Shown piece after piece: positions 8,642-17,438 of a stretch of 57,413 bases of DNA. The stretch covers positions 215,934 to 273,346 of the forward strand of contig NZ_JADRCR010000007.1 of the NCBI RefSeq assembly GCF_016649425.1. The letters run 5' to 3'. Source of the DNA: Limnobaculum allomyrinae (lineage in GTDB: Bacteria; Pseudomonadota; Gammaproteobacteria; Enterobacterales; Enterobacteriaceae). The notes under the pieces were generated by a model, which worked only from the letters and a program-made list of their open reading frames with translations, was not told where the DNA came from and made no database searches. Position numbers and translations under genes: made by a program. Numbering within the stretch: position 1 is the stretch's first letter; each line of letters starts with the position of its first letter.

Positions 8642-8944
8642 TTAATAGCTAGTGTATGCGTCGCGATATTCTTTCGCCAGTTGGTTAATTTCATCCTTAC
8701 CTAAAACCATTCCACCGAGAAATGCGAAAGAACCAATAACTCCTCCCATAATTGCTCCCCCTAATGAGCTGATCAGACCAAGCCCCAAAATGCCACTAAT
8801 CTCACCACCTACTTTAGCGCCGCCGACAAAGCCAATCATGCTACCCTGACCAAAACCACACAGAGCGCCTTCCACGACATCACTAAAATTTGCCGCCCAT
8901 CCACCATTTACTGCATCCATTTCACTATGGCTTAACTCACGCAT
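8642..8944 (-). CDS. Double-glycine-leader peptide, putative class II microcin
   Basis: A 100-residue protein starting MRELSHSEMDAVNGG. This 15-residue leader fits the LSxxExxxVxGG pattern of peptides cleaved after Gly-Gly and exported by peptidase-containing ABC transporters, and resembles the colicin V leader MRTLTLNELDSVSGG. The predicted mature part (85 residues from WAANFSD) is glycine-rich and hydrophobic with repeated small-residue motifs (GLGLISSLGGAIMGGVIG), one cysteine and a charged tail, as in pore-forming class IIa microcins. AAGGGA lies seven bases before the ATG, and a strong terminator follows. No immunity, CvaA- or CvaB-type gene is visible nearby. The bacteriocin role is inferred. 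Confidence 0.75.
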   Translation of the reverse strand: MRELSHSEMDAVNGGWAANFSDVVEGALCGFGQGSMIGFVGGAKVGGEISGILGLGLISSLGGAIMGGVIGSFAFLGGMVLGKDEINQLAKEYRDAYTSY

Positions 8945-8985
8945 TTATATTCCCTTAAAGTACATTCAATTATGTATTTGATCAT

Positions 8986-9023
8986 TACATGGGTATTATA
9001 TTAATTAATATAATACCCATGTA
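8986..9023. repeat. Perfect 38-bp palindrome upstream of microcin-like gene
   Basis: Two uninterrupted 19-bp arms with no spacer; the left arm is TACATGGGTATTATATTAA and the right is its exact complement. The inner edge is 42 bp upstream of the microcin-like start. No T run follows on either strand, so it is not an ordinary terminator. On the minus strand a TTGTCT and TAATAT pair overlap it, so it could be an operator or a cruciform in the promoter. Confidence 0.8.
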
Positions 9024-9289
9024 GACAATATCAGCTTTATATTATTTATTTTAGCCTCATTTATTATATTTATTCTCAAGGTAAGTTATTAGCTGCTTTT
9101 ACTTATAAAAAATTAAAATTAAAGTAATATAAAACATAGAAATAAACTTATATTTCTATTCATTGAATTAATAAGAAAGCAAATGTCATTAGTAATGAGT
9201 ACATTTAATTAAGCATGACTTATTAGAAATAGTGTATAAATCACTATCACATAAACAAACTTCACTCTTACCTACTGATTTTAATAAAA
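9024..9289. other. A+T-rich gap between microcin-like gene and tmaR terminator
   Basis: No frame longer than 14 codons with a plausible start appears on either strand. In particular there is no credible immunity gene. The stretch probably holds promoter sequence for the microcin-like gene. Confidence 0.5.
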
Positions 9290-9318
9290 AATAAACCCTC
9301 AGTATGCGAGGGTTTATT
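9290..9318 (-). terminator. Rho-independent terminator of tmaR
   Basis: Arms AATAAACCCTC (9290-9300) and GAGGGTTTATT (9308-9318). On the minus strand the stem is followed by TTTT and further T-rich sequence. Confidence 0.85.
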
Positions 9319-9370
9319 AGAGGAGTAATGACATCCAGTCTTAAAAACTGGCTGACACTAACTTTTACTT

Positions 9371-9685
9371 TTATTTAACGTCTGATTTTGCTTTCATTTT
9401 CTGTGAAATATCACGACGTTCTTTAGACAATTCAGCATTTTTAATAATGTACTCATCCACGCGTTCTTCATAATCGCTTTTCATATTGGCGATGATGGCC
9501 TGGATATCTTCAATACTCATGCCCGGCTTGATGTACTCACCCAAGTTTTCCAGTAACAATACACGTTTCTGGTTATCGCGGATTTTCTTCTCATTATCCA
9601 CTATTTCACGCTTCAATTTGTTTTTGCGACGAGACAAGCGTACGTACTCCAGCACATTTTGAAATGAAGGTTTAGCGTTTTCCAT
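9371..9685 (-). CDS. tmaR: PTS system regulator TmaR (YeeX family)
   Basis: A 104-residue, highly charged, mostly helical protein that closely matches E. coli TmaR/YeeX ([32 protein letters not shown] and [15 protein letters not shown] segments). In E. coli, TmaR clusters at the cell pole and controls localisation and activity of PTS enzyme I. I prefer the second of two adjacent ATGs (9685): it lies seven bases after AAGGG and matches the E. coli start METTKPSF; the first is at 9688. It lies 1.2 kb from ptsG, which puts two PTS-related genes together, though on opposite strands and with separate terminators. Confidence 0.93.
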   Translation of the reverse strand: MENAKPSFQNVLEYVRLSRRKNKLKREIVDNEKKIRDNQKRVLLLENLGEYIKPGMSIEDIQAIIANMKSDYEERVDEYIIKNAELSKERRDISQKMKAKSDVK

Positions 9686-9805
9686 CATAGTACCCTTACT
9701 TAATAAATAAACAGTTTTAAATCATATAAGCTACCTACGATAGTACGTAAGTCGGGCGCGTTCTGCTACTGAAAAGATAATTTTCTGCGTTATTACCGCA
9801 TCAAT

Positions 9806-9833
9806 AAAAAATCCGGACGATGCCGGATTTTTT
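9806..9833 (-). terminator. Rho-independent terminator of gnd
   Basis: Arms AAAAAATCCGG (9806-9816) and CCGGATTTTTT (9823-9833), directly after the gnd stop on the minus strand. Confidence 0.9.
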
Positions 9834-9851
9834 ATCTTATTGAAGAAGAAA

Positions 9852-11258
9852 TTATTCCATCCATTCGGTATGGAATACACCCTCTTTATCGGTACGTTTA
9901 TAAGTATGAGCACCAAAGTAGTCCCGCTGTGCCTGAATCAGGTTCGCAGGTAATACCGCTGCACGGTAGCTATCATAGTATGCAATAGCTGCGGACAGGG
10001 TTGGCGTTGGGATACCATGCTGTACCGCATAGGCTACAACATCACGTAACGATTGTTGATATTCGTCGGCTGTTTTCTTGAAGTAACTGGCCAGCAGCAG
10101 GTTAGCAATCTTGCCATTCTCAGCATAGGCATCAGTAATTTTCTGCAGGAATTGGGCACGAATAATACAACCTGCGCGGAAAATCTTAGCGATTTCGCCG
10201 TAATTCAGATCCCAGTTATATTCTTCAGAGGCTGATTTCAGCTGAGCGAAACCCTGCGCATAAGAGACGATCTTACCCAGATAGAGCGCACGACGAACTT
10301 TCTCAACAAACTCCGCTTTATCACCGTTAAATGCCTGAGCTTTTGGACCGGTTAACACTTTAGAAGCGGCTACACGCTCATCTTTTAACGCAGAAAGGAA
10401 ACGGGCAAATACTGATTCAGTAATCAGCGACAATGGAACGCCAAGATCCAACGAGCTTTGGCTGGTCCATTTACCAGTACCTTTTTGTGCTGCTTCGTCC
10501 AGGATAACGTCGACCAGATAGTTACCTTCGTCATCTTTCTTACGGAAGATATCAGCCGTAATTTCTATCAGATAGCTATCCAGTTCGCCTTTATTCCACT
10601 CGGTAAAGGTTTCTGCCAGTTCAGCATTAGACAAACCAACCGCTTGCTTCAACAGAGAATAAGCTTCTGCAATCAGTTGCATATCGCCGTATTCAATACC
10701 GTTATGCACCATTTTAACGTAGTGCCCGGCACCATCAGAACCAATATAGGTAATACAAGGTTCACCGTTAGCTCTGGCCGCAATTTTCTCCAGAATTGGA
10801 GCCACAAGCTCATAGGCTTCTTTTTGTCCACCAGGCATGATTGAAGGCCCTTTTAAAGCGCCCTCTTCACCACCAGATACGCCAGTACCTATAAAGTTGA
10901 AACCTTCTGCGGACAACTCTTTATTACGACGAATAGTATCTTTGTAGTAAGTGTTACCACCATCAATCAGAATATCGCCCTTGGCCAGATAAGGCTTCAG
11001 TGAATCAATGGTTTTATCCGTTGCTTCACCGGCTTTCACCATTAATAAGATACGACGAGGTGTTTCTAACGAATTAACAAACTCTTCTACGCTATAGCAA
11101 GGAACCAGTTTTTTACCCGGATTCTCAGCAATAACCTCATCGGTTTTATCGCCAGAACGGTTAAAAATAGAAACAGAATAACCGCGACTTTCAATATTCA
11201 ACGCTAAATTGCGGCCCATCACCGCCATTCCAACGACACCAATTTGTTGTTTAGACAT
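9852..11258 (-). CDS. gnd: 6-phosphogluconate dehydrogenase, decarboxylating
   Basis: A 468-residue enzyme of the oxidative pentose phosphate pathway that converts 6-phosphogluconate and NADP+ to ribulose 5-phosphate, CO2 and NADPH. The N-terminal Rossmann motif ([17 protein letters not shown]), the substrate-binding [21 protein letters not shown] and the catalytic [14 protein letters not shown] segments are intact, and the length equals E. coli Gnd. The start at 11258 ([10 protein letters not shown]) has CAGGAG in front; ten extra upstream codons are open but not conserved. It is monocistronic with its own terminator. In many enterics gnd borders the O-antigen cluster, but here it lies between tmaR and yegH. 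Confidence 0.97.
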   Translation of the reverse strand: MSKQQIGVVGMAVMGRNLALNIESRGYSVSIFNRSGDKTDEVIAENPGKKLVPCYSVEEFVNSLETPRRILLMVKAGEATDKTIDSLKPYLAKGDILIDGGNTYYKDTIRRNKELSAEGFNFIGTGVSGGEEGALKGPSIMPGGQKEAYELVAPILEKIAARANGEPCITYIGSDGAGHYVKMVHNGIEYGDMQLIAEAYSLLKQAVGLSNAELAETFTEWNKGELDSYLIEITADIFRKKDDEGNYLVDVILDEAAQKGTGKWTSQSSLDLGVPLSLITESVFARFLSALKDERVAASKVLTGPKAQAFNGDKAEFVEKVRRALYLGKIVSYAQGFAQLKSASEEYNWDLNYGEIAKIFRAGCIIRAQFLQKITDAYAENGKIANLLLASYFKKTADEYQQSLRDVVAYAVQHGIPTPTLSAAIAYYDSYRAAVLPANLIQAQRDYFGAHTYKRTDKEGVFHTEWME

Positions 11259-11630
11259 AAAAACTCCTGGCTGACCGGACAAATCCACCCGCTAAAATAA
11301 CGACAAGTGAACAACTTATTCATAACAATTATGATACCCCACCAAAGTTACAATTGGTACGACAGAAATTGCTATCACAGAAATTGCTGGCGTTAATCTT
11401 CTTACTGTTAATCATTGACCGATATCCTCCTTCACCGCGATTCATGCCGATCTATTCTTAATAAAAAACACTACGTATTCTTCTGAAATCAGAAAAGTTA
11501 CCCTGGCTGAATAGACTTTTTGACTTCTGGCATGATTTACAATGACATAATTTATTGTCGTTATCGCGTTTACACCATACAATTATTCAAGCAGCATGTG
11601 CTGTGTAACCTGAAGGTAACCACCTGACTT
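11259..11630. other. Divergent promoter region between gnd and yegH
   Basis: 372 bp without a gene. A 12-bp direct repeat ACAGAAATTGCT occurs at 11362-11373 and 11377-11388. Promoters for gnd (minus; TATCAT-like -10 near 11330) and yegH (plus) must lie here, but I cannot place them firmly. Confidence 0.5.
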
Positions 11631-13211
11631 ATGGAATGGATCGCTGATCCAACAATTTGGGCCGGCCTTGCAACGTTGGTTGTGCTCGAAATCGTTCTGG
11701 GTATTGATAACCTCGTCTTCATAGCCATTCTGGCTGACAAGCTCCCTAAACATCAACGAGACCGCGCACGCGTTGTCGGTTTGATTTTGGCGTTAGTTAT
11801 GCGCCTGGGATTACTTGCCAGTATCTCCTGGCTCGCTACGCTAACTGCACCGCTATTCCACCTGCTTGAACACCCTTTTAGTGGACGTGACCTGATCATG
11901 TTGATCGGTGGTCTGTTCCTGTTGTTTAAAGCAACCATGGAGTTGAATGAACAGTTAGAGGGGAAAGACCACGACGATCAAACCCAGCAAAAAGGTGCCA
12001 AATTCTGGGCGGTTGTTGCACAAATCGTGGTATTGGATGCCGTATTCTCATTAGACTCAGTCATTACCGCCGTTGGTATGGTTGACCATCTGGCCGTCAT
12101 GATGATTGCTGTCTGTATCGCAATGGGTCTGATGTTACTGGCCAGTAAGCCACTAACACGCTTTGTAAACGCGCATCCTACCATTGTAATTCTGTGTCTC
12201 AGCTTCCTGTTAATGATTGGCTTCAGCCTGGTAGCAGACGGATTTGGCTTCCATATTCCGAAAGGTTATCTGTATGCCGCGATTGGTTTCTCTATCCTGA
12301 TTGAAGTGTTTAATCAGTTATCAATCGCCAACCGCCGTAAATATCTGTCATCCAGCCGCCCACTACGTCAACGTACTGCGGAAGCCGTTTTACGTATGTT
12401 AAGTGGAAAACATGAAGATGCTGAGCTGGATAACTATAGTGCGAATTTGATTGCCGATACCAAAGAAGATGATGGTCTGTTTAACCAACAAGAACGCCGC
12501 ATGATCGAGCGAGTATTAGGTATGGCTCAGCGTACTGTTGGCAGTATCATGACTTCTCGTCATGATATTGAAAATCTGGATTTGAGTGAACCGGAAGAGA
12601 CCATTCGCCAGTTGCTACACAAAAACCAACATACGCGCATGGTAGTAACGGAAGATGGTTCCGTAGATGAACCATTAGGTGTTGTTCATGTAAATGATTT
12701 GCTAAAGCACCATTTGGAACATCCTGATTTGAATATCCGCTCGCTGGTTAAACAGCCGCTAATATTCCCGGAAACGGTATCCCTATTAATGGCGCTGGAG
12801 CAATTCCGTAAGGCTAAAACACACTTCGCTTTTGTGGTTGATGAGTTTGGTTCAGTGGAAGGTATTGTAACGCTGACCGACGTGATGGAAACCATCGCTG
12901 GTAATTTGCCAGTTGATGGTGAAAATATCGATGCCCGTCATGATATTCAACATGAAGCTGACGGTAGCTGGATTGCAAATGGCTATATGCCGCTGGACGA
13001 CCTGGTAGTTTATGTTCCAATCGAGATTGAAGAAAAACGTGAATATCACACGTTAGCCGGTTTGTTGATGGAATATACGCAACACATTCCCGCCGTGGGA
13101 GAGCAGGTAAAAATCGGTGAATGGTTATATGAACCGCTGGAAGTTAACAGTCACCGTATTCTGAAAGTTAGGATTACTTCACTGGCAGAACCAGAACCGG
13201 AAGATGAGTAA
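11631..13211 (+). CDS. yegH: TerC-CBS-CorC domain inner membrane protein YegH
   Basis: A 526-residue protein, the size of E. coli YegH. An N-terminal TerC-type membrane domain (about residues 1-240) carries the acidic signatures [14 protein letters not shown] and [20 protein letters not shown]. It is followed by a CBS-domain pair (about 300-430, [13 protein letters not shown] and [19 protein letters not shown]) and a C-terminal CorC/HlyC domain. Related proteins are linked to metal ion efflux or protection of exported proteins; the exact function of YegH is not established. It converges on asmA with a shared terminator. Confidence 0.93.
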   Translation: MEWIADPTIWAGLATLVVLEIVLGIDNLVFIAILADKLPKHQRDRARVVGLILALVMRLGLLASISWLATLTAPLFHLLEHPFSGRDLIMLIGGLFLLFKATMELNEQLEGKDHDDQTQQKGAKFWAVVAQIVVLDAVFSLDSVITAVGMVDHLAVMMIAVCIAMGLMLLASKPLTRFVNAHPTIVILCLSFLLMIGFSLVADGFGFHIPKGYLYAAIGFSILIEVFNQLSIANRRKYLSSSRPLRQRTAEAVLRMLSGKHEDAELDNYSANLIADTKEDDGLFNQQERRMIERVLGMAQRTVGSIMTSRHDIENLDLSEPEETIRQLLHKNQHTRMVVTEDGSVDEPLGVVHVNDLLKHHLEHPDLNIRSLVKQPLIFPETVSLLMALEQFRKAKTHFAFVVDEFGSVEGIVTLTDVMETIAGNLPVDGENIDARHDIQHEADGSWIANGYMPLDDLVVYVPIEIEEKREYHTLAGLLMEYTQHIPAVGEQVKIGEWLYEPLEVNSHRILKVRITSLAEPEPEDE

Positions 13212-13230
13212 AGTTTAACGGCAATATATG

Positions 13231-13255
13231 AAGAAGGCGCATAATGCGCCTTCTT
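13231..13255. terminator. Bidirectional terminator between yegH and asmA
   Basis: Arms AAGAAGGCGCAT (13231-13242) and ATGCGCCTTCTT (13244-13255), with a T run on the plus side and an A run on the left only partly present. It serves yegH clearly and may also stop asmA transcripts. Confidence 0.85.
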
Positions 13256-13264
13256 TTTTCATCA

Positions 13265-15133
13265 CTATCTTAATTTTTCCAATAGCTTCTGGATGTCTTT
13301 GCTCTCTTGCTTATCTTTATTCTTATCCATCCATTTATCGATAGCTTTACCCACTTCCCCTTTCAGTTGATCTCTCAGAATTTGTTCTACGTTCAACTGA
13401 TAGTTAAGCTTACTCCATGGCCCATAAATACGTAAAGGAATCACACTTTTTTGTAGTAGTGAAACAATATCAGACTTGCCCTGCCAGCCTTGCGTTACAT
13501 TGATATTTAATCTCATGTCGCAAGATTTAGCAGGCAGATTCAATACACCGGTTCCGGCTACCGTCAGAAGCTCAGATGCGCCATTCATACGGGTTACTTT
13601 AAGCTGTCCTTGATTGAAAACCGTATCAACGACCAGATTTTTCACTTCAGTATAGCGTTCATAATGTTCCATTCCCCTCACATCACTGTTGCTACGGGAA
13701 GCAGCTTGCTGAATCAGCTGTTGGATATTTAACCCATGCAGGCGCGCCTGATTAATATTGATATGCGCATACCCCTGCCAACCTTTTTCCAAATCATTGA
13801 TATTGCTATTCACGTTATTGAAAGTACCCTGCGCCGTCACCGTTCCGGTTAACGTTTGCGGATAATTTAACGTTTTCAGCAAATCCCCTAACGCGACATT
13901 TTGTACCGTTGGCTTGAGCGTAATTTTTGGCACTGAAGAAGTTGCATCTACAGTTCCCGTTGCTTTAAGGGAACCACCCGCAATAACCGCTTGTAAAGAG
14001 TCAATCACCGCGTTCCCTTGCTGATTGCTTCCCTTCATCACCACCGAGCTGGCAGGAATACCGCGATAAACCAGATTATTAATCTCAAGATCCAACTGAG
14101 CCTTAAAAGTCTGTAAAAAGGTTAAATCAGGCTGAACACTCAACCCATTGGCGGAAGAAGTTACCGGGGCTGGTGTTTCTTTGGCGCTGGTGATTGCCCC
14201 CTCTTCGCTACTACCGCTAATCACCTTCGGTGGGAAAAGTTGATCCAGATTCAGCGTATCCGCCTTCACCGCCAGGGTATAAACCGGTGTGTCATCCAAT
14301 GATGCAGATATATCCGCAGTAACGTGATTGCCGTTAAAGGTTAATGCCAGCGGAGATATTTTCATACTCGGTGGTGAATTCAGATAAGCCAGATTAAAGC
14401 TACCACTACCCTGAATACCTTCCACAGGAATATCAGCGCCCTGTAACTGATAATCAAGGCTACTGACCGCAAGCTCTAACCCTTGTGGAAAGTGATTCAG
14501 ATTTAATCCACCATCCAGTGAAAAACTTAATTCTCGCTGATCCCGATTAATACGCGCTTTCGCAGTAACATCAGCTTTACGGGCGTCCGTACGAGTCAGC
14601 GTCAGATTAATATCCCGTACATTGATAATATCGTTTTCACTACGCTGCCAAACCAGCAGGCTGTCGGCTATTTTTACTTTACTCAGCTCAAGAGACCAGG
14701 CTGATGCCGTTGATTCCGCGGGAGATTTCGGAGCATGTGTCCCCGCCGGAGCAATCGGGGCATTCTGTGATTTTTGGCTTTGAGTTTCCGGAACCAACTG
14801 AATAACGCCGCCTTTCAAGACGACGTTCTTAACGATTAACTGGTGAGATAACAGCGGAAATAGCTCAACATCCAGGCGTACATTCTCAGCACCAATTATT
14901 GGTTTGGAGGCACCCGGCGCAGTCAGACTCATTTGCCCGGCCAGAATACTTAGCTGAGGCCAAACGTGCCAACGCAGATCCCCTTCGATTTTTAACTGAT
15001 AGCCGGTTTTATTTTCGACGTTTTTCACCATGTAATCACGAAAGTCATTCGGATTAATCAATAGAATCAGCGCTGTCATTCCGGCAACTACCACTACCAG
15101 AATGATCGCCAATGTGGTTAAGAATCGTCTCAT
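13265..15133 (-). CDS. asmA: AsmA family envelope protein
   Basis: A 622-residue protein with a single N-terminal membrane anchor (residues about 5-27, LTTLAIILVVVVAGMTALIL) and a long periplasmic part rich in beta strands. The AsmA-type start NPNDFRDYMVKNVENKTGYQLKIEGDLRWHVWPQLSI is intact. E. coli AsmA (617 residues) influences outer membrane assembly and lipopolysaccharide levels, and AsmA-like proteins are proposed bridges for phospholipid transport between the membranes. It follows dcd by 49 bp on the same strand, so a dcd-asmA transcript is likely, as in E. coli. Confidence 0.95.
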   Translation of the reverse strand: MRRFLTTLAIILVVVVAGMTALILLINPNDFRDYMVKNVENKTGYQLKIEGDLRWHVWPQLSILAGQMSLTAPGASKPIIGAENVRLDVELFPLLSHQLIVKNVVLKGGVIQLVPETQSQKSQNAPIAPAGTHAPKSPAESTASAWSLELSKVKIADSLLVWQRSENDIINVRDINLTLTRTDARKADVTAKARINRDQRELSFSLDGGLNLNHFPQGLELAVSSLDYQLQGADIPVEGIQGSGSFNLAYLNSPPSMKISPLALTFNGNHVTADISASLDDTPVYTLAVKADTLNLDQLFPPKVISGSSEEGAITSAKETPAPVTSSANGLSVQPDLTFLQTFKAQLDLEINNLVYRGIPASSVVMKGSNQQGNAVIDSLQAVIAGGSLKATGTVDATSSVPKITLKPTVQNVALGDLLKTLNYPQTLTGTVTAQGTFNNVNSNINDLEKGWQGYAHININQARLHGLNIQQLIQQAASRSNSDVRGMEHYERYTEVKNLVVDTVFNQGQLKVTRMNGASELLTVAGTGVLNLPAKSCDMRLNINVTQGWQGKSDIVSLLQKSVIPLRIYGPWSKLNYQLNVEQILRDQLKGEVGKAIDKWMDKNKDKQESKDIQKLLEKLR

Positions 15134-15182
15134 GGAATACTGTCCCCAACGGTTAGCACATTTAATCCATCAAATTAATAAG

Positions 15183-15764
15183 TTAGTCTTTATCAATGCG
15201 GCTGGCTACGGCGCCCTGCTGCCCTTTATATTTTGCATCTTCACGACGATGATAAGGTCTGGCAGCTGGCCCACTCAAAGGTTCAAAACTCAATGCGCCA
15301 ATTACCATGCCCGGGCGTAGCGCTAATGGTAATTTACCTGAATTATAAAACTCCAACACAATCTTACCCTGCCAGCCGGGATCAATACGATGCGCAGTAA
15401 CATGAACCATTAGGCCTAAACGAGCCAGCGAAGAGCGTCCATCTAACCAGCCGACAATATCGTCAGGAATCGATACTGACTCCAACGTCACCGCTAAAGC
15501 TAACTCGCCAGGATGCAGGAAAAAAGGCTCATCCTCTGTCAGATTGATCTCATCACTCATTACCTTCTCAAGGGCTGCTGAGACTTCTTCTTTTGGCCCA
15601 CTCAGATCGATATAAGCTGCAGTATGACCAAGAAATACGCGAAACTGATTACCTAAACGAACATCAACGGTTGCACCATTAATTCGCTCAACAGGCGGAC
15701 GGGGCGTTATTTTAAGCTTGCCGCTATCAAGGTAGGCTTCAATATCCCGATCGCATAATCTCAT
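15183..15764 (-). CDS. dcd: dCTP deaminase
   Basis: 193 residues, the same length as E. coli Dcd, which deaminates dCTP to dUTP and so supplies dUMP for thymidylate synthesis. The start [19 protein letters not shown] and the catalytic-site segments [25 protein letters not shown] and [25 protein letters not shown] are conserved. GGAGAG precedes the ATG. asmA follows on the same strand. The udk gene that usually lies upstream of dcd in related enterics is absent. Confidence 0.97.
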   Translation of the reverse strand: MRLCDRDIEAYLDSGKLKITPRPPVERINGATVDVRLGNQFRVFLGHTAAYIDLSGPKEEVSAALEKVMSDEINLTEDEPFFLHPGELALAVTLESVSIPDDIVGWLDGRSSLARLGLMVHVTAHRIDPGWQGKIVLEFYNSGKLPLALRPGMVIGALSFEPLSGPAARPYHRREDAKYKGQQGAVASRIDKD

Positions 15765-16038
15765 GGCGGTAACTCTCCTGTGCTTTAGTTGCTTCGCTTC
15801 AGTACTTGCTATGATTTCAAATAATTAAAATCAATAATCTCGATATATTATCATCAGTTTGCCAGAGTATCCCTTTAATAATAGCGGGACTCCGTTAACA
15901 GGTGCTTTATTATCCAGCGAAAACGGCAATATGTCGTCTCTGGAGTCATAAATGAAGAGGAGATAAAAATAGAAAATATTTCGACAGAAATATCCCGGCA
16001 GTAAAGCAAACACCGGGATATCTCAAACAAGCGGCAAA
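15765..16038. other. Gap between mrp and dcd, with a possible mrp terminator
   Basis: 274 bp with no convincing gene. A hairpin, ATATCCCGG (15990-15998) with CCGGGATAT (16013-16021), lies just after the mrp stop and is followed on the minus strand by imperfectly T-rich sequence, so it is a possible terminator. No trace of udk is recognisable here. Confidence 0.45.
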
Positions 16039-17154
16039 TTACAGCATGGTTCTGATATTAATTTCAGATGGAATGGTATGTCCCTGCCAGTAGAGTTCCG
16101 CAGCAATCTTAGCCGCGACCTGGCGATACAGCTCACTAAACTCACTGCCCGGATTTGAAATCACTGTTGGTTGACCGCGATCCAGATCTTCACGAATCGT
16201 GATATGCAGCGGTAATTGGCCTAACAGTTGACTACCGTGTTTTGCAATCAGTTTTTCTGCGCCACCGGTACCAAAAATAGCTTCCTGATGGCCGCAATTG
16301 CTGCAAATATGAATGCTCATATTTTCAACAATACCCAACACCGGAACGTGAACCTTCTCAAACATCACCAGCCCTTTCATTGCATCGACTAATGCAACAT
16401 CTTGCGGAGTAGTAACGATAACCGCTCCCGTCACTGGAATGTTTTGCGACAGCGTCAGTTGAATATCACCAGTTCCCGGTGGCATATCAATCACCAGATA
16501 GTCTAAATCAGGCCATAAGGTATCTTGTAGTAGCTGTAACAGCGCTTTGCTAGCCATTGGGCCACGCCATACCATGGCGTTACCGTCTTCCACCAGATAA
16601 CCAATGGAGTTAGTTGCCAAACCATGCGCCATAATAGGAGCCATATGCTCGCCATCCGGTGAGGTTGGACGCTCATTGGCCGTACCCAACATGGTTGGAA
16701 TAGAAGGACCATAAATGTCAGCATCAAGAATGCCCACTTTGACACCTTCGGCTGCCAGCGCCAGCGCCAGGTTCACCGCAGTACTGGATTTACCTACACC
16801 GCCTTTACCGGAACTCACAGCAATAATGTTTTTTACACCTTTTACTCCGGCCTGATCGTTAGCACGCTTCAGAGTGACCACATTATTATGTAAACGCCAT
16901 TCAATAGAAGCTGCGCCAGTGGCTTTAATCAGCTCGGCACTCTTTTCTGCTTTTAATGCCTCAAACCCGGTTTTCCAGGCAAATGGCATATGCAATTCGA
17001 TATGTAATACGTTATCTAACATTGCACAGTGATGAAGAGCTTTAAGCTGGCTCAAATTTTTCTTTAGTGTTGGATGGGTAAACGTGGCGAGCAGCTCTGT
17101 AACCTGATGGTTTAATGCTTCTGGCGTCACTGACCCCTGGGATTGTTGGCTCAT
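16039..17154 (-). CDS. apbC: Iron-sulfur cluster carrier protein ApbC/Mrp
   Basis: A 371-residue P-loop ATPase that binds and transfers Fe-S clusters to apoproteins in the cytosol. It has an N-terminal MIP18-like domain (about residues 1-95), a deviant Walker A (SSGKGGVGKSS, residues 114-124) and the cluster-ligating CxxC in HICSNCGHQEAIFG. The length agrees with E. coli Mrp (369). It is divergent from metG, the conserved metG-mrp arrangement. GGAG lies just before the ATG. Confidence 0.95.
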   Translation of the reverse strand: MSQQSQGSVTPEALNHQVTELLATFTHPTLKKNLSQLKALHHCAMLDNVLHIELHMPFAWKTGFEALKAEKSAELIKATGAASIEWRLHNNVVTLKRANDQAGVKGVKNIIAVSSGKGGVGKSSTAVNLALALAAEGVKVGILDADIYGPSIPTMLGTANERPTSPDGEHMAPIMAHGLATNSIGYLVEDGNAMVWRGPMASKALLQLLQDTLWPDLDYLVIDMPPGTGDIQLTLSQNIPVTGAVIVTTPQDVALVDAMKGLVMFEKVHVPVLGIVENMSIHICSNCGHQEAIFGTGGAEKLIAKHGSQLLGQLPLHITIREDLDRGQPTVISNPGSEFSELYRQVAAKIAAELYWQGHTIPSEINIRTML

Positions 17155-17438
17155 CCCTACTCCTCTTTATTATCAGCTAGTTTTACGACAAACATGGCTA
17201 TACATGAATGGTGACTCATACTGCCTATTAGCATAACAGATGACGAATAAAAACACGTAACCTTGTTCTGCGGCCATCTCTCTTCAATAACCGGTTTCAT
17301 CGATAAAAAGAAGCGATGCCTGCGCTCAATCAAAAATTATCGTCATCAGAAAGAAATAGCACCTAGCCGAGTGTGATTCAATCAGTTAACATCAATGGTT
17401 CCCATTCATTCCACTTAATAAAAGATAAGACACTAACT

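Noticed and set aside
9140..9200. Possible 14-codon hydrophobic minus-strand frame as a microcin immunity protein
   Set aside because: Too short for a membrane immunity protein and without a ribosome-binding site.
15831..16013. 60-codon minus-strand frame between mrp and dcd as a udk remnant
   Set aside because: The translation shows no uridine kinase motif such as a P-loop and has random composition.
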